NCBI RefSeq assembly: GCF_004114915.1
Contig: NZ_CP022219.1
Coordinates: 5,858,501-5,922,500, forward strand
Length of the DNA stretch: 64,000 nucleotides
Direction: 5' to 3'
From: Bradyrhizobium guangxiense
GTDB taxonomy: Bacteria; Pseudomonadota; Alphaproteobacteria; Rhizobiales; Xanthobacteraceae
Shown: piece by piece, positions 54,864-64,000 of the stretch
Layout: every line of letters begins with the position of its first letter
Numbering within the stretch: the stretch's first letter is position 1
Translations under genes and position numbers: made by a program
Notes under the pieces: model-generated
What the model was told of the DNA's origin: nothing
The model's database searches: none
Seen by the model: the letters and a program-made list of their open reading frames with translations, nothing else

Positions 54864-54984
54864 GCACGCGCTCCGCCGCTTCGGCGCCCGCGCCCCTTGC
54901 TGTGTTGTCGGTTTGTTTAGCACTGCCGGCTAGCATCCGCCGACGCCAGTCCCCGCGATAAACCCAGGCCTCAAGACGCAGCCC

Positions 54985-55509
54985 ATGATCCTCGACCTTG
55001 CGCGCCTTCTGCTCTTCCCGGCCCTGATGGCGTTCGCCGCCGCGAGCGATCTCTTCACCATGACGATCTCGAACCGCGTGTCGCTGGCGCTGGTCGCGGG
55101 CTTCTTCGCGCTCGCTTTCGCCGGTGGCATGGCACCTTACGAGATGCTGAGTCATGTTGGCGCCGGCGCGCTTCTCCTCGCTGTGGCGTTTACCTGCTTC
55201 GCGATGGGCTGGGTCGGCGGCGGCGACGCCAAGGTCGCGGCCTCCGTCGCGCTCTGGTTCGGCTTCGCACAGCTGATGAACTTCCTGCTCTACGCCTCGC
55301 TGTTCGGCGGCGCGCTGACATTGCTGCTGCTCCAGTTCCGGCAATGGCCGCTGCCCTATGGGCTGGCGGGCCAGGCCTGGCTCGCACGGCTGCACGCCAA
55401 GGAGAGCGGCATCCCCTACGGCATCGCGCTCGCGCTGAGCGCGCTGATGGTCTACCCGGAGACCGAATGGGTGAAGGCGATCGATCTCGCTCACCTCGCA
55501 CTGCGCTGA
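54985..55509 (+). CDS. cpaA: Prepilin peptidase CpaA (A24 family)
   Basis: 174 residues with about six membrane helices and the aspartyl-protease pair D22 (ASDLFTMTISN) and D81 in GGGDAK. This short A24 form cleaves Flp prepilins. It lacks the methylase domain of PilD. It follows the small ORF by about 120 bp. Confidence 0.93.
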   Translation: MILDLARLLLFPALMAFAAASDLFTMTISNRVSLALVAGFFALAFAGGMAPYEMLSHVGAGALLLAVAFTCFAMGWVGGGDAKVAASVALWFGFAQLMNFLLYASLFGGALTLLLLQFRQWPLPYGLAGQAWLARLHAKESGIPYGIALALSALMVYPETEWVKAIDLAHLALR

Positions 55510-55519
55510 ACGCACAGGG

Positions 55520-55569
55520 TAAACCCGGCGTTAAGGCGATTTAGATACGCCTCATTAACCATGCTTTGA
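55520..55569 (+). promoter_or_regulatory. Two CtrA-like boxes upstream of cpaB
   Basis: TAAA-N7-TTAA at 55520-55534 and TTAACC-N5-TTGA at 55555-55569 each differ by one base from the alphaproteobacterial CtrA consensus TTAA-N7-TTAA. They are 35 bp apart and 70-120 bp before cpaB. Cell-cycle control of the pilus machine is inferred. Confidence 0.45.
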
Positions 55570-55637
55570 CGAATAGCTGGTCAACTGCCGATTACGGCGG
55601 CGGCAGCGTCGCGGCGGTTTGTTGGAAAGTGAAGCGT

Positions 55638-56438
55638 ATGAATAGGGCACGCATTGTCGTCCTGACGGTCGCCATCTGCGCCGGCGGTGTCGCCGCGTAC
55701 CTGGCGAGCGGTTCGGACAATACTGCGCCGCCTCCGGCGGCCCCGGTCGCGCAGCTTCCGACCGTCGACGTTCTCGTGGCCAAGAACGACATCGGCCTCG
55801 GCCAGACCGTGAAGCCGGACGACGTGCAATGGCAGACCTGGCCGGCCGCGACCGCCAGCGCCACCTTCATCCGTCGCAACGAGCGTCCCGACGGCGCCAC
55901 CCAGGTCACCGGTTCGATCGCGCGCGCGCCCTTCATTCAAGGCGAGCCGATCCGCGATCAGAAGCTGGTCAAGGCCGAAGGCTCAGGCTTCATGGCGGCA
56001 ATCCTGCCCAGCGGCATGCGGGCGATCTCGACCGAGATCTCGCCGGAGACCGGCGCAGGCGGCTTCATCCTGCCCAACGATCGCGTCGACGTTCTTCTCA
56101 CCCGCCGGCTGAAGAACCCGGACCAGGCCAGCGGCGCCCCCGACATCGTCACCTCCGAGATCATCCTGGCCAATATCCGCGTCCTGGCGATCGACCAGGC
56201 GCCAAAGGAAAAAGACGGCCAGAATTCGGTAGTCGGCAAGACCGTCACGCTCGAGCTCAATCCCGCCCAGACCGCGACACTCTCCGCGGCACGCCAGAGC
56301 GGCACGCTGTCGCTGGCGCTGCGCAGCATCGTCGACGTCAAGATGAGCGAAATCACGCTCGATGATTCCGCGCAGAAGCGAGACGGTATTTCGATCATCC
56401 GCTACGGAATTCCGAGCCAGACGGCGAAAGCACGATGA
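55638..56438 (+). CDS. cpaB: Flp pilus assembly protein CpaB
   Basis: 266 residues: an N-terminal membrane anchor (4-24), an SAF-like domain (VDVLVAKNDIGLGQTVKPDD, near 45-64) and an RcpC-like C-terminal part (ISTEISPETGAGGFILPNDRVDVLL). It acts in the periplasm with the secretin. The start MNRARIV at 55638 follows GGAAAGTGAAG. It overlaps cpaC by 4 bp. Confidence 0.93.
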   Translation: MNRARIVVLTVAICAGGVAAYLASGSDNTAPPPAAPVAQLPTVDVLVAKNDIGLGQTVKPDDVQWQTWPAATASATFIRRNERPDGATQVTGSIARAPFIQGEPIRDQKLVKAEGSGFMAAILPSGMRAISTEISPETGAGGFILPNDRVDVLLTRRLKNPDQASGAPDIVTSEIILANIRVLAIDQAPKEKDGQNSVVGKTVTLELNPAQTATLSAARQSGTLSLALRSIVDVKMSEITLDDSAQKRDGISIIRYGIPSQTAKAR

Positions 56439-57925
56439 AGATAGTCGATATGAAATGCAGGGTGGATCTGGCGACGATGCGGACCTCGGCGGTTCGCGCC
56501 CTGTCGTTCACGGCCGCTCTCGCGCTGGCGCTCAACCCGGTGCTGACCCCCGCGGTCGCCGCCGATTACCGTCCGGCGGCGTCGGCCGCGGCGGACGGCC
56601 AGATAAACGCGCGCTTCCTCTCGCTCGGCGTCGGCAAGTCGATCGTGATCGACCTGCCGCGCGACATCAAGGATGTGCTGGTCGCCGATCCCAAGATCGC
56701 CAACGCGGTGGTCCGCTCCGCGCAACGCGCCTATATCATCGGCGCCACGGTCGGCCAGACCAATATCGTGTTCTTCGATTCCGCCGGTCAGCAGATTGCG
56801 GCCTACGACATCGCGGTCAAGCGCGACCTCAACGGCGTGCGGGCCGCGCTGAAGCAGATCCTGCCCAATTCGGACATCCAGATCGACGGACTGGGCGACG
56901 GCATCGTCCTGACCGGCACGGCAGCGAATCCGATGGAGGCGCAGCAGGCCAACGAGCTCGCCGCGCGCCTGGCCGGCGGCGCCGACAAGGTGGTGAACTC
57001 GATCGTGGTACGGGGCCGCGATCAGGTGATGCTCAAGGTGACGGTGGCGGAAGTCCAGCGCAACATCGTCAAGCAGCTCGGCATCGACCTCTCAGCGAAC
57101 CTCAACTACGGCACCTCGGTGGTGAGCTTCACCAACGCCAATCCGTTCACGGCTCTCGGCAAGAACCTCGTGGACGGCAACAACTTGACGACGAAGTTCG
57201 GCGCGGCACCGTCGGTGCAGGCCACCCTGCGCGCGATGGAAACCGCGGGCGTCATCCGCACGCTGGCCGAACCGAACCTGACCGCGATCTCCGGTGAATC
57301 GGCAACGTTCATCGCCGGCGGTGAATTCCCGGTCCCGGCCGGCTATGCGTGCGATCCCACCACGCATGTCTGCACCACCCAGATCAGCTTCAAGAAGTTC
57401 GGCATCTCGCTGAACTTCACCCCCGTGGTGCTGAGCGAGGGCAAGATCAGCCTGCGCGTGATGACGGAGGTCTCTGAGCTGTCGAACGAAAACGCAATCA
57501 CGCTGTCGCAGGCGGTGACCACGTCGACGGTGAACTCGCTGACCGTGCCCTCGATCAGGACCCGCCGCGCGGAAACCTCGCTGGAAATCCCCTCCGGCGG
57601 CGCGATGGCGATGGCCGGCCTGATCCAGCAGCAGACCAAGCAGGCGATCAGCGGACTGCCCGGACTGATGCAGCTCCCGGTCCTCGGAACGCTGTTCCGC
57701 AGCCGCGACTTCGTCAACAACGCCACCGAGCTCTGCGTGATCGTGACGCCCTATGTCGTTCGCGCGGTGGCGCCGAAGGACCTGTCGCGGCCGGATGACG
57801 GCTTCGCCCCGCCGGTGGATCCTCAGGCCCAGCTGATTGGCAACATCAACCGCATCTACGGCGTGCCCGGCCGGACCGAGCCGGCCAAGAACTACCGCGG
57901 CACCTACGGCTTCATTACCGACTGA
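56435..57925 (+). CDS. cpaC: Flp pilus secretin CpaC/RcpA
   Basis: 496 residues: signal peptide (cleavage near 43, AVAA-DY), pilus N-domain (LSLGVGKSIVIDLPRDIKDVLV), a BON-like middle (GLGDGIVLTGTA), then the secretin domain (from about 260) with LAEPNLTAISGESATFIAGGE, VPSIRTRRAETSLEIPSGG and LPGLMQLPVLGTLFRS. It makes the outer-membrane channel for the pilus. Two Cys in ACDPTTHVCTTQ form a likely loop disulfide. Confidence 0.95.
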   Translation: MKIVDMKCRVDLATMRTSAVRALSFTAALALALNPVLTPAVAADYRPAASAAADGQINARFLSLGVGKSIVIDLPRDIKDVLVADPKIANAVVRSAQRAYIIGATVGQTNIVFFDSAGQQIAAYDIAVKRDLNGVRAALKQILPNSDIQIDGLGDGIVLTGTAANPMEAQQANELAARLAGGADKVVNSIVVRGRDQVMLKVTVAEVQRNIVKQLGIDLSANLNYGTSVVSFTNANPFTALGKNLVDGNNLTTKFGAAPSVQATLRAMETAGVIRTLAEPNLTAISGESATFIAGGEFPVPAGYACDPTTHVCTTQISFKKFGISLNFTPVVLSEGKISLRVMTEVSELSNENAITLSQAVTTSTVNSLTVPSIRTRRAETSLEIPSGGAMAMAGLIQQQTKQAISGLPGLMQLPVLGTLFRSRDFVNNATELCVIVTPYVVRAVAPKDLSRPDDGFAPPVDPQAQLIGNINRIYGVPGRTEPAKNYRGTYGFITD

Positions 57926-57945
57926 GGCGGAACGGGGACTTCACG

Positions 57946-58680
57946 ATGATCACAAAACCACCCCAGCTTCGCACACGCGCCATCCGCTTCGGCGGCGCGC
58001 TCGTCGGCATGGCGCTCGCGCTCGGCGGCTGCCAGCACGACGAAGCCGTTACCGCGTCCATTCCCGACGACTACAAGCAGCGCCATCCGATCGCGATCGA
58101 GGAGCAGAACCGCTCGATCGTCGTCTTCGTCGGCCATGCCCGCGGGGGACTGACCGCCGCCCAGCGCGCGGACGTGATGGGTGTCGCATCGGCATGGTTG
58201 CACGAAGGCACCGGGGCCATCCGCATCGACGTGCCGTCCGGCACGCCCAATGCGCGTCCGGTCGCAGATACGATGCGTGAAATCCAGGCGATGCTGGCCG
58301 GAGCAGGCGTTCCGCCGCGCGGCGTCAACGTTCGTCCCTACCATCCCGAGGACAAGCGCTTCCTGCCGCCGATCCGGCTCACTTACTCCAAGATCGCCGC
58401 GATCGCGGGTCCCTGTGGCCTGTGGCCGGACGACATTGGCCCTTCCATGAAGAACAGGGGCTGGTTCGAGAACAAGGACTATTACAATTACGGCTGCGCC
58501 TATCAGCGCAACCTCGCGGCGATGGTCGACAATCCGTCGGACCTCGAGCAGCCGCGGCCTGAGACGCCGTCCTACACACCCCGGCGCATTACCGGCTTCG
58601 AGAAGTATCGCAAGGGAACGACGACGGCGACCACCTATCCTGAGGCCGACAAGGCCAAACTCAGCGACACCGGCAAATGA
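57946..58680 (+). CDS. cpaD: CpaD-family pilus lipoprotein
   Basis: 244 residues with a lipoprotein signal (lipobox LGGC, Cys29). The CpaD body has YKQRHPIAIEEQNRSIVVFVG, a later CGLWPDD, and ENKDYYNYGCAYQRNLAAMVDNPSDLEQPR. It is an outer-membrane partner of the secretin. It overlaps cpaE by 4 bp. Confidence 0.92.
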   Translation: MITKPPQLRTRAIRFGGALVGMALALGGCQHDEAVTASIPDDYKQRHPIAIEEQNRSIVVFVGHARGGLTAAQRADVMGVASAWLHEGTGAIRIDVPSGTPNARPVADTMREIQAMLAGAGVPPRGVNVRPYHPEDKRFLPPIRLTYSKIAAIAGPCGLWPDDIGPSMKNRGWFENKDYYNYGCAYQRNLAAMVDNPSDLEQPRPETPSYTPRRITGFEKYRKGTTTATTYPEADKAKLSDTGK

Positions 58681-59945
58681 TCAGCTACGCTCGCCAGACA
58701 CACGAAGAGCAGCCGGAAGCACCTCCGCCGCCGGTGGAGGAGCATATCGCGCCCGCGCCGCGCGTCTCGGTCCAGGCCTTCTGCGAGACCGTGGAAACGG
58801 CTGCCGCGGTCCAGTCGGCCGGCGAGGATCGCCGTCTCGGCAAGGCCCACCTGAAGATCCAGATGGGCGGCATGGCGGCCGCGATCGAAGCCTACCGCTC
58901 GGCTCCCACGCCGAACGTGATCGTGCTCGAGAGCGACGGCCGCAACGACCTGCTGGGCGGTCTCGATCAGCTCGCCACCGTCTGCGATGCCGGCACCCGC
59001 GTGGTCGTGATCGGCCGCATCAACGACGTCATGCTCTACCGCGAACTGGTGCGCCGCGGCGTCAGCGATTACGTGCTTGCGCCAGTCGGCGCGATCGACG
59101 TCGTACGCTCGATCTGCAACCTGTTCTCGGCGCCGGAAGCCAAGGCGGTCGGCCGCATCATCGCCGTGGTCGGCGCCAAAGGGGGCGTCGGCGCTTCCAC
59201 GATCTCCCACAACGTCGCCTGGGCGATCGCGCGCGACCTCGCAATGGATGCCGTCGTCGCCGATCTCGACCTCGCCTTCGGCACCGCTGGCCTCGACTAC
59301 AACCAGGATCCGCCGCAGGGCATTGCCGACGCCGTGTTCTCGCCCGATCGCGTCGACACCGCCTTCATCGACCGTCTGCTGTCGAAGTGCACCGACCATC
59401 TCAGCCTGCTGGCGGCGCCGGCGACGCTCGACCGGGTCTACGATTTCGGCACCGACGCCTTCGACGCCGTGTTCGACACACTGCGCTCCACCATGCCCTG
59501 CATCGTGCTGGACATTCCGCACCAATGGGCGGGCTGGACCAAGCGTGCCTTGATCGGAGCGGACGACATCCTGATCGTGGCAGCCCCCGACCTCGCCAAT
59601 TTACGCAACACCAAGAACCTGTTCGATCTGCTGAAGGCCGCGCGGCCCAACGACCGGCCGCCGCTGTACTGCCTGAACCAGGTCGGCGTGCCGAAACGGC
59701 CCGAAATCGCCGCCGCGGAGTTCGCCAAGGCGATCGAGAGCCAGCCGATCGTCTCGATCCCGTTCGAGCCGCAGATCTTCGGCTCGGCGGCCAACAACGG
59801 GCAGATGATCGCGGAGATCTCCGCCAACCACAAATCGATCGAGATGTTCCTTCAGATCGCCCAGCGCCTGACCGGCCGCAGCGAGACCAAGAAACAAAAG
59901 TCGTCCCTATTTTCCCCCCTGATTGAGAAGTTGCGGGGAAAATAG
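58677..59945 (+). CDS. cpaE: CpaE-family pilus localisation ATPase
   Basis: 422 residues. A receiver-like N-terminal domain (about 60-150, lacking a clear phospho-acceptor Asp) is followed by a ParA/MinD-type ATPase with the deviant Walker A KGGVGAST (168-175) and VVADLDLAFGTAGLDYN. It places the pilus machine at the pole in Caulobacter. The start overlaps cpaD. Confidence 0.92.
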   Translation: MISYARQTHEEQPEAPPPPVEEHIAPAPRVSVQAFCETVETAAAVQSAGEDRRLGKAHLKIQMGGMAAAIEAYRSAPTPNVIVLESDGRNDLLGGLDQLATVCDAGTRVVVIGRINDVMLYRELVRRGVSDYVLAPVGAIDVVRSICNLFSAPEAKAVGRIIAVVGAKGGVGASTISHNVAWAIARDLAMDAVVADLDLAFGTAGLDYNQDPPQGIADAVFSPDRVDTAFIDRLLSKCTDHLSLLAAPATLDRVYDFGTDAFDAVFDTLRSTMPCIVLDIPHQWAGWTKRALIGADDILIVAAPDLANLRNTKNLFDLLKAARPNDRPPLYCLNQVGVPKRPEIAAAEFAKAIESQPIVSIPFEPQIFGSAANNGQMIAEISANHKSIEMFLQIAQRLTGRSETKKQKSSLFSPLIEKLRGK

Positions 59946-59966
59946 GCCGCCGCAAGGAGTCGTTAA

Positions 59967-61436
<1,470 letters not shown>

Positions 61437-61452
61437 GCAGGTCAACATCGCC

Positions 61453-62430
61453 ATGAAGATGCAGGTCCTTGCCCTCGCATTCCTCGCCACCGCAGCGGTC
61501 GGCGGCATCGCCTGGGTCTTCCTTTATCCGCTGCTGTCGGGGGAGCGAAAGGCGGAAAGCCGCCGCGCCTCGATCTCGCGCGCCGAGACGCCGACGGTCC
61601 GCCAAGCCGAGAAGAACCAGCGCTCGCGCCGCGAGCAGGTCGAGAGCACGCTGAAGGATCTCGAAGCGCGACGCCTGCAGGAAAAGAACGTTCCCCTCAC
61701 TGTCCGCTTGTCGCAGGCGGGGCTCGACTGGACGCCGCAGAAATTCTGGATCGTGTCCGCCGTCGTGGCCGGCTTGTTCTTCGCAGGCGCCCTGTTCGCC
61801 GGCGGCGGCCTGATCGGCGCTGCCGGCCTCGCCTTTGCCGGCGGTTTCGGGTTGCCCCGCTGGGCGCTGGGCTATCTGAAGAAGCGCCGGGAAGACAAGT
61901 TCCTGAAGGCACTGCCCGATGCGGTCGACGTGATCGTCCGCGGCATCAAGGCCGGCCTGCCGCTGTTCGAATCGATCAAGGTCGTCGCTGCGGATTCGCC
62001 CGAGCCGCTGCGCAGCGAGTTCCTCGCCATCATCGAGACGCAGGCAATCGGCATGCCGCTGGGCGAGGCTTGCTCCCGGCTCTATGAGCGCATGCCGCTG
62101 CCGGAAGCCAATTTCTTCGGCATCGTGGTGTCGATCCAGCAGAAATCCGGCGGCAATCTCTCCGAAGCGCTCGGCAACCTGTCGAAGGTGCTGCGCGACC
62201 GCAAGAAGATGAAAGAGAAGATCCAGGCGATGTCGATGGAAGCCAAGGCCTCGGCCGGCATCATCGGTTCGCTGCCGCCGATCGTGATGTTCCTGGTCTA
62301 TCTCACGACGCCACAATACATCTCGCTGCTTTGGACTCATCCCACCGGCCAGCTGATGCTGGTCGGCTGCGTCGTCTGGATGGCGATCGGCGTCCTGGTG
62401 ATGAAAAAGATGATCAATTTTGACTTCTGA
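61453..62430 (+). CDS. tadB: Flp pilus inner-membrane platform protein TadB
   Basis: 325 residues with an N-terminal helix, a cytoplasmic Arg-rich part (30-90), two central helices, and the T2SS-F domain (ALPDAVDVIVRGIKAGLPLFE, EACSRLYERMPLPEANFF, QQKSGGNLSEALGNLSKVLR). It pairs with TadC as the pilus base. ATG 61453 is chosen; the frame open to 61381 lies inside cpaF. Confidence 0.94.
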   Translation: MKMQVLALAFLATAAVGGIAWVFLYPLLSGERKAESRRASISRAETPTVRQAEKNQRSRREQVESTLKDLEARRLQEKNVPLTVRLSQAGLDWTPQKFWIVSAVVAGLFFAGALFAGGGLIGAAGLAFAGGFGLPRWALGYLKKRREDKFLKALPDAVDVIVRGIKAGLPLFESIKVVAADSPEPLRSEFLAIIETQAIGMPLGEACSRLYERMPLPEANFFGIVVSIQQKSGGNLSEALGNLSKVLRDRKKMKEKIQAMSMEAKASAGIIGSLPPIVMFLVYLTTPQYISLLWTHPTGQLMLVGCVVWMAIGVLVMKKMINFDF

Positions 62431-62439
62431 CGGTGACCG

Positions 62440-63414
62440 ATGGTCGAGTTCCTCGTTACGAAACTGCACGACGTCCGGTTCATGACCATGATGCTGGCAG
62501 CCATCGCCGCCAGCGCCACCGTCTATACGCTGGTGATGCCGCTGTTCGCCGGAGAAGGCCTCTCCAAGCGCATGAAGGCGGTGGCGAGCGAGCGTGAACG
62601 CATCCGGCAGCGCGAGCGTGAGCGCCTTCACAAGAGCGAGAAGGTCTCCCTGCGCCAGACGCCGAAGCAGCTCGTCTCCAAGGTCGTGGAGGACTTCAAC
62701 CTCACCAAATGGCTCGCGCAGGAAGCAGCGCGGGACAAGCTCATCATGGCCGGCTACCGCGGCCAGGCTCCCTACATCACCTTCCTGTTTGCCCGCATGG
62801 TCGCTCCGATCGTGCTCTTCGTCGGCTCGGTGATCTATGTTTTCCTGATCGCGCATTTGCAGCAGGCGATGCCGATCAAGATCGGCATCTGCCTCGGCGC
62901 AGCCTATCTCGGCCTCCAGGCGCCTATGCTGTTCCTCAGGAATGCGATCTCGAAGCGCCAGCTCTCGATCAAGCGCGCCTTTCCCGATGCACTCGACCTG
63001 CTTCTGATCTGCATCGAGTCCGGCATGTCGGTCGAAATGGCATTCCGGAAGGTCGCCACCGAGATCGTGGGACAGTCGATCGCGTTGTCGGAAGAATTCA
63101 CGCTGACAACCGCCGAACTGTCCTATCTGCAGGATCGCAAGGTCGCCTATGAGAATCTGGCACGACGCACCGGGCTCGAGGGCGTCAAGTCGGTGTGCCT
63201 GGCACTGCAGCAGGCGGAACGCTACGGTACCCCGCTGGGTCAATCCTTGCGCGTCATGGCGCAGGAAAACCGCGATATGCGCATGAACGAGGCCGAGAAG
63301 AAGGCCGCCGCCTTGCCGCCGAAGTTGACCGTGCCGATGATCCTGTTCTTCCTGCCGGTCCTGTTCGTCGTCATTCTCGGGCCGACCGCCATCAAGGTCA
63401 CCGAGATGCAGTGA
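62440..63414 (+). CDS. tadC: Flp pilus inner-membrane platform protein TadC
   Basis: 324 residues with T2SS-F domain FPDALDLLLICIESGMSVEM, ALQQAERYGTPLGQSLRVMA and a final hydrophobic segment MILFFLPVLFVVILGPTAIK. The N-terminal third has a membrane helix and a strongly charged Arg/Glu stretch (about 47-75). It follows tadB by 9 bp. Confidence 0.94.
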   Translation: MVEFLVTKLHDVRFMTMMLAAIAASATVYTLVMPLFAGEGLSKRMKAVASERERIRQRERERLHKSEKVSLRQTPKQLVSKVVEDFNLTKWLAQEAARDKLIMAGYRGQAPYITFLFARMVAPIVLFVGSVIYVFLIAHLQQAMPIKIGICLGAAYLGLQAPMLFLRNAISKRQLSIKRAFPDALDLLLICIESGMSVEMAFRKVATEIVGQSIALSEEFTLTTAELSYLQDRKVAYENLARRTGLEGVKSVCLALQQAERYGTPLGQSLRVMAQENRDMRMNEAEKKAAALPPKLTVPMILFFLPVLFVVILGPTAIKVTEMQ

Positions 63415-63475
63415 GGCAGGGCACGGACTGCACGCGGTCCGTGGGACGACTTCGATCGTCGAGGATCAGGACTGG

Positions 63476-64000
63476 TCAGTCGGGCTGGTTGAGCGAGGCG
63501 ACCGGGGTCCGCTTCGGCGTGCCGCGATGGCCGTCGCTGCGGCTCAGCATGTCCTTGAGATAAGCCACGTTGGCCTCGGCCTGATCCGGAGGCAGATCGG
63601 CCTTCACGATGGTCTCGGCCTCGGCGAAGCGGCCCTGGAGACCGACGACGAGGCCGAGATTCTGCCGCACCCGGCTGCTGGCACGCGGCGAGGCGTAGGC
63701 CTGCCGCAACGCCTCTTCGGCCTTGGGCAGATCCTTCGTCAACATGTAGGACAGGCCGAGATTGGAAAGTACGCCGGGATCACCCGGCGCGATCTTCAGC
63801 GCGCTCGCATAATAGGAACGCGCCTCCTCATGGCGCCCCATCTGGTCGAGGGCGGTGCCCTGCACGGAGAGCAGGTGCCAGTCCGGATTGTCGGGCGAAT
63901 GCGCCTTCGACAGGACGTCGAAAGCCTGCTGGAAATTACCGTTGTCGGCGAGGGCGCGGCCGTACAGGGCGAGCAGCGGCTTGTTGCCGGGATTGGCGAT
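63476..64000 (-). CDS. tadD: TadD-like TPR protein, 5' end cut by window
   Basis: At least 174 residues of tetratricopeptide repeats (LYGRALADNGNFQQAFDVLSKA, YYASALKIAPGDPGVLSNLG, EAEETIV-like helices). The frame stays open to the window end, so the start is outside. Context and TPR content match TadD, a lipoprotein needed for Flp pilus secretin assembly. It is inverted relative to tadC and converges on it with a 61-bp gap. Confidence 0.85.
   Translation of the reverse strand: MANPGNKPLLALYGRALADNGNFQQAFDVLSKAHSPDNPDWHLLSVQGTALDQMGRHEEARSYYASALKIAPGDPGVLSNLGLSYMLTKDLPKAEEALRQAYASPRASSRVRQNLGLVVGLQGRFAEAETIVKADLPPDQAEANVAYLKDMLSRSDGHRGTPKRTPVASLNQPD

Overview
The window reads as chromosome of an alphaproteobacterium of the Bradyrhizobium type. 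This is inferred from the high GC content, the split between a sulfate-assimilation block and a urea/urease block, the cpa/tad Flp-pilus locus, rhizobial families (DUF2865, DUF2849, OpgC, HWE kinase) and the palindromic intergenic repeats. No rRNA, tRNA, CRISPR array, integrase, transposase or phage module was seen. The region looks like stable chromosome rather than an island.

Layout. 1-3.1 kb: a CsbD/YqjD-like stress protein, two short-chain dehydrogenases and a TfdA-like dioxygenase that has lost a metal-ligand His. 3.3-10.2 kb: YqgE, a DsbD-alpha-like periplasmic protein, a polysaccharide flippase, a TauE-type exporter, a patatin/3-hydroxybutyrate dehydrogenase pair and a CAP-domain lipoprotein. 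10.3-21.9 kb: a nearly complete sulfate-to-sulfide pathway. The sulfate ABC transporter (sbp-cysT-cysW-cysA) and cysG-DUF2849-cysI-DUF934-cysH lie on the minus strand, divergent from cysD-cysNC. 22.3-24.9 kb: malate synthase G and a CsbD protein, each followed by a clear terminator. 25.4-29.8 kb: two tandem, equal-length chemoreceptors. 29.9-37.5 kb: envelope genes (DUF2865, L,D-transpeptidase, AI-2E-type permease, YqjD/YqjE-like pair, OpgC), a TetR regulator and an HWE kinase.

37.7-49.7 kb: a 12-kb minus-strand supercluster, urtABCDE-ureDAB-(MESH1-like hydrolase)-ureC-(ABM monooxygenase)-ureEFG. It is preceded by a sigma-54 promoter that matches the consensus exactly, so urea uptake, urease and nickel insertion are probably one nitrogen-regulated unit. 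Inside it sits an intact small alarmone hydrolase homologue, the most unexpected gene of the window.

50.2-52.6 kb: a cold/RNA module of rhlE, an infA with an RG-rich tail, and cspA with a structured leader. 52.7-64 kb: a Flp (type IVb) pilus locus: an orphan secretin-N-domain protein, flp, a 48-codon unrecorded ORF, cpaABCDEF, tadBC and an inverted tadD cut by the window end. Two CtrA-like boxes precede cpaB.

All functions come from reading motifs and recalled family features. No database search was run, so family names are firmer than substrates.
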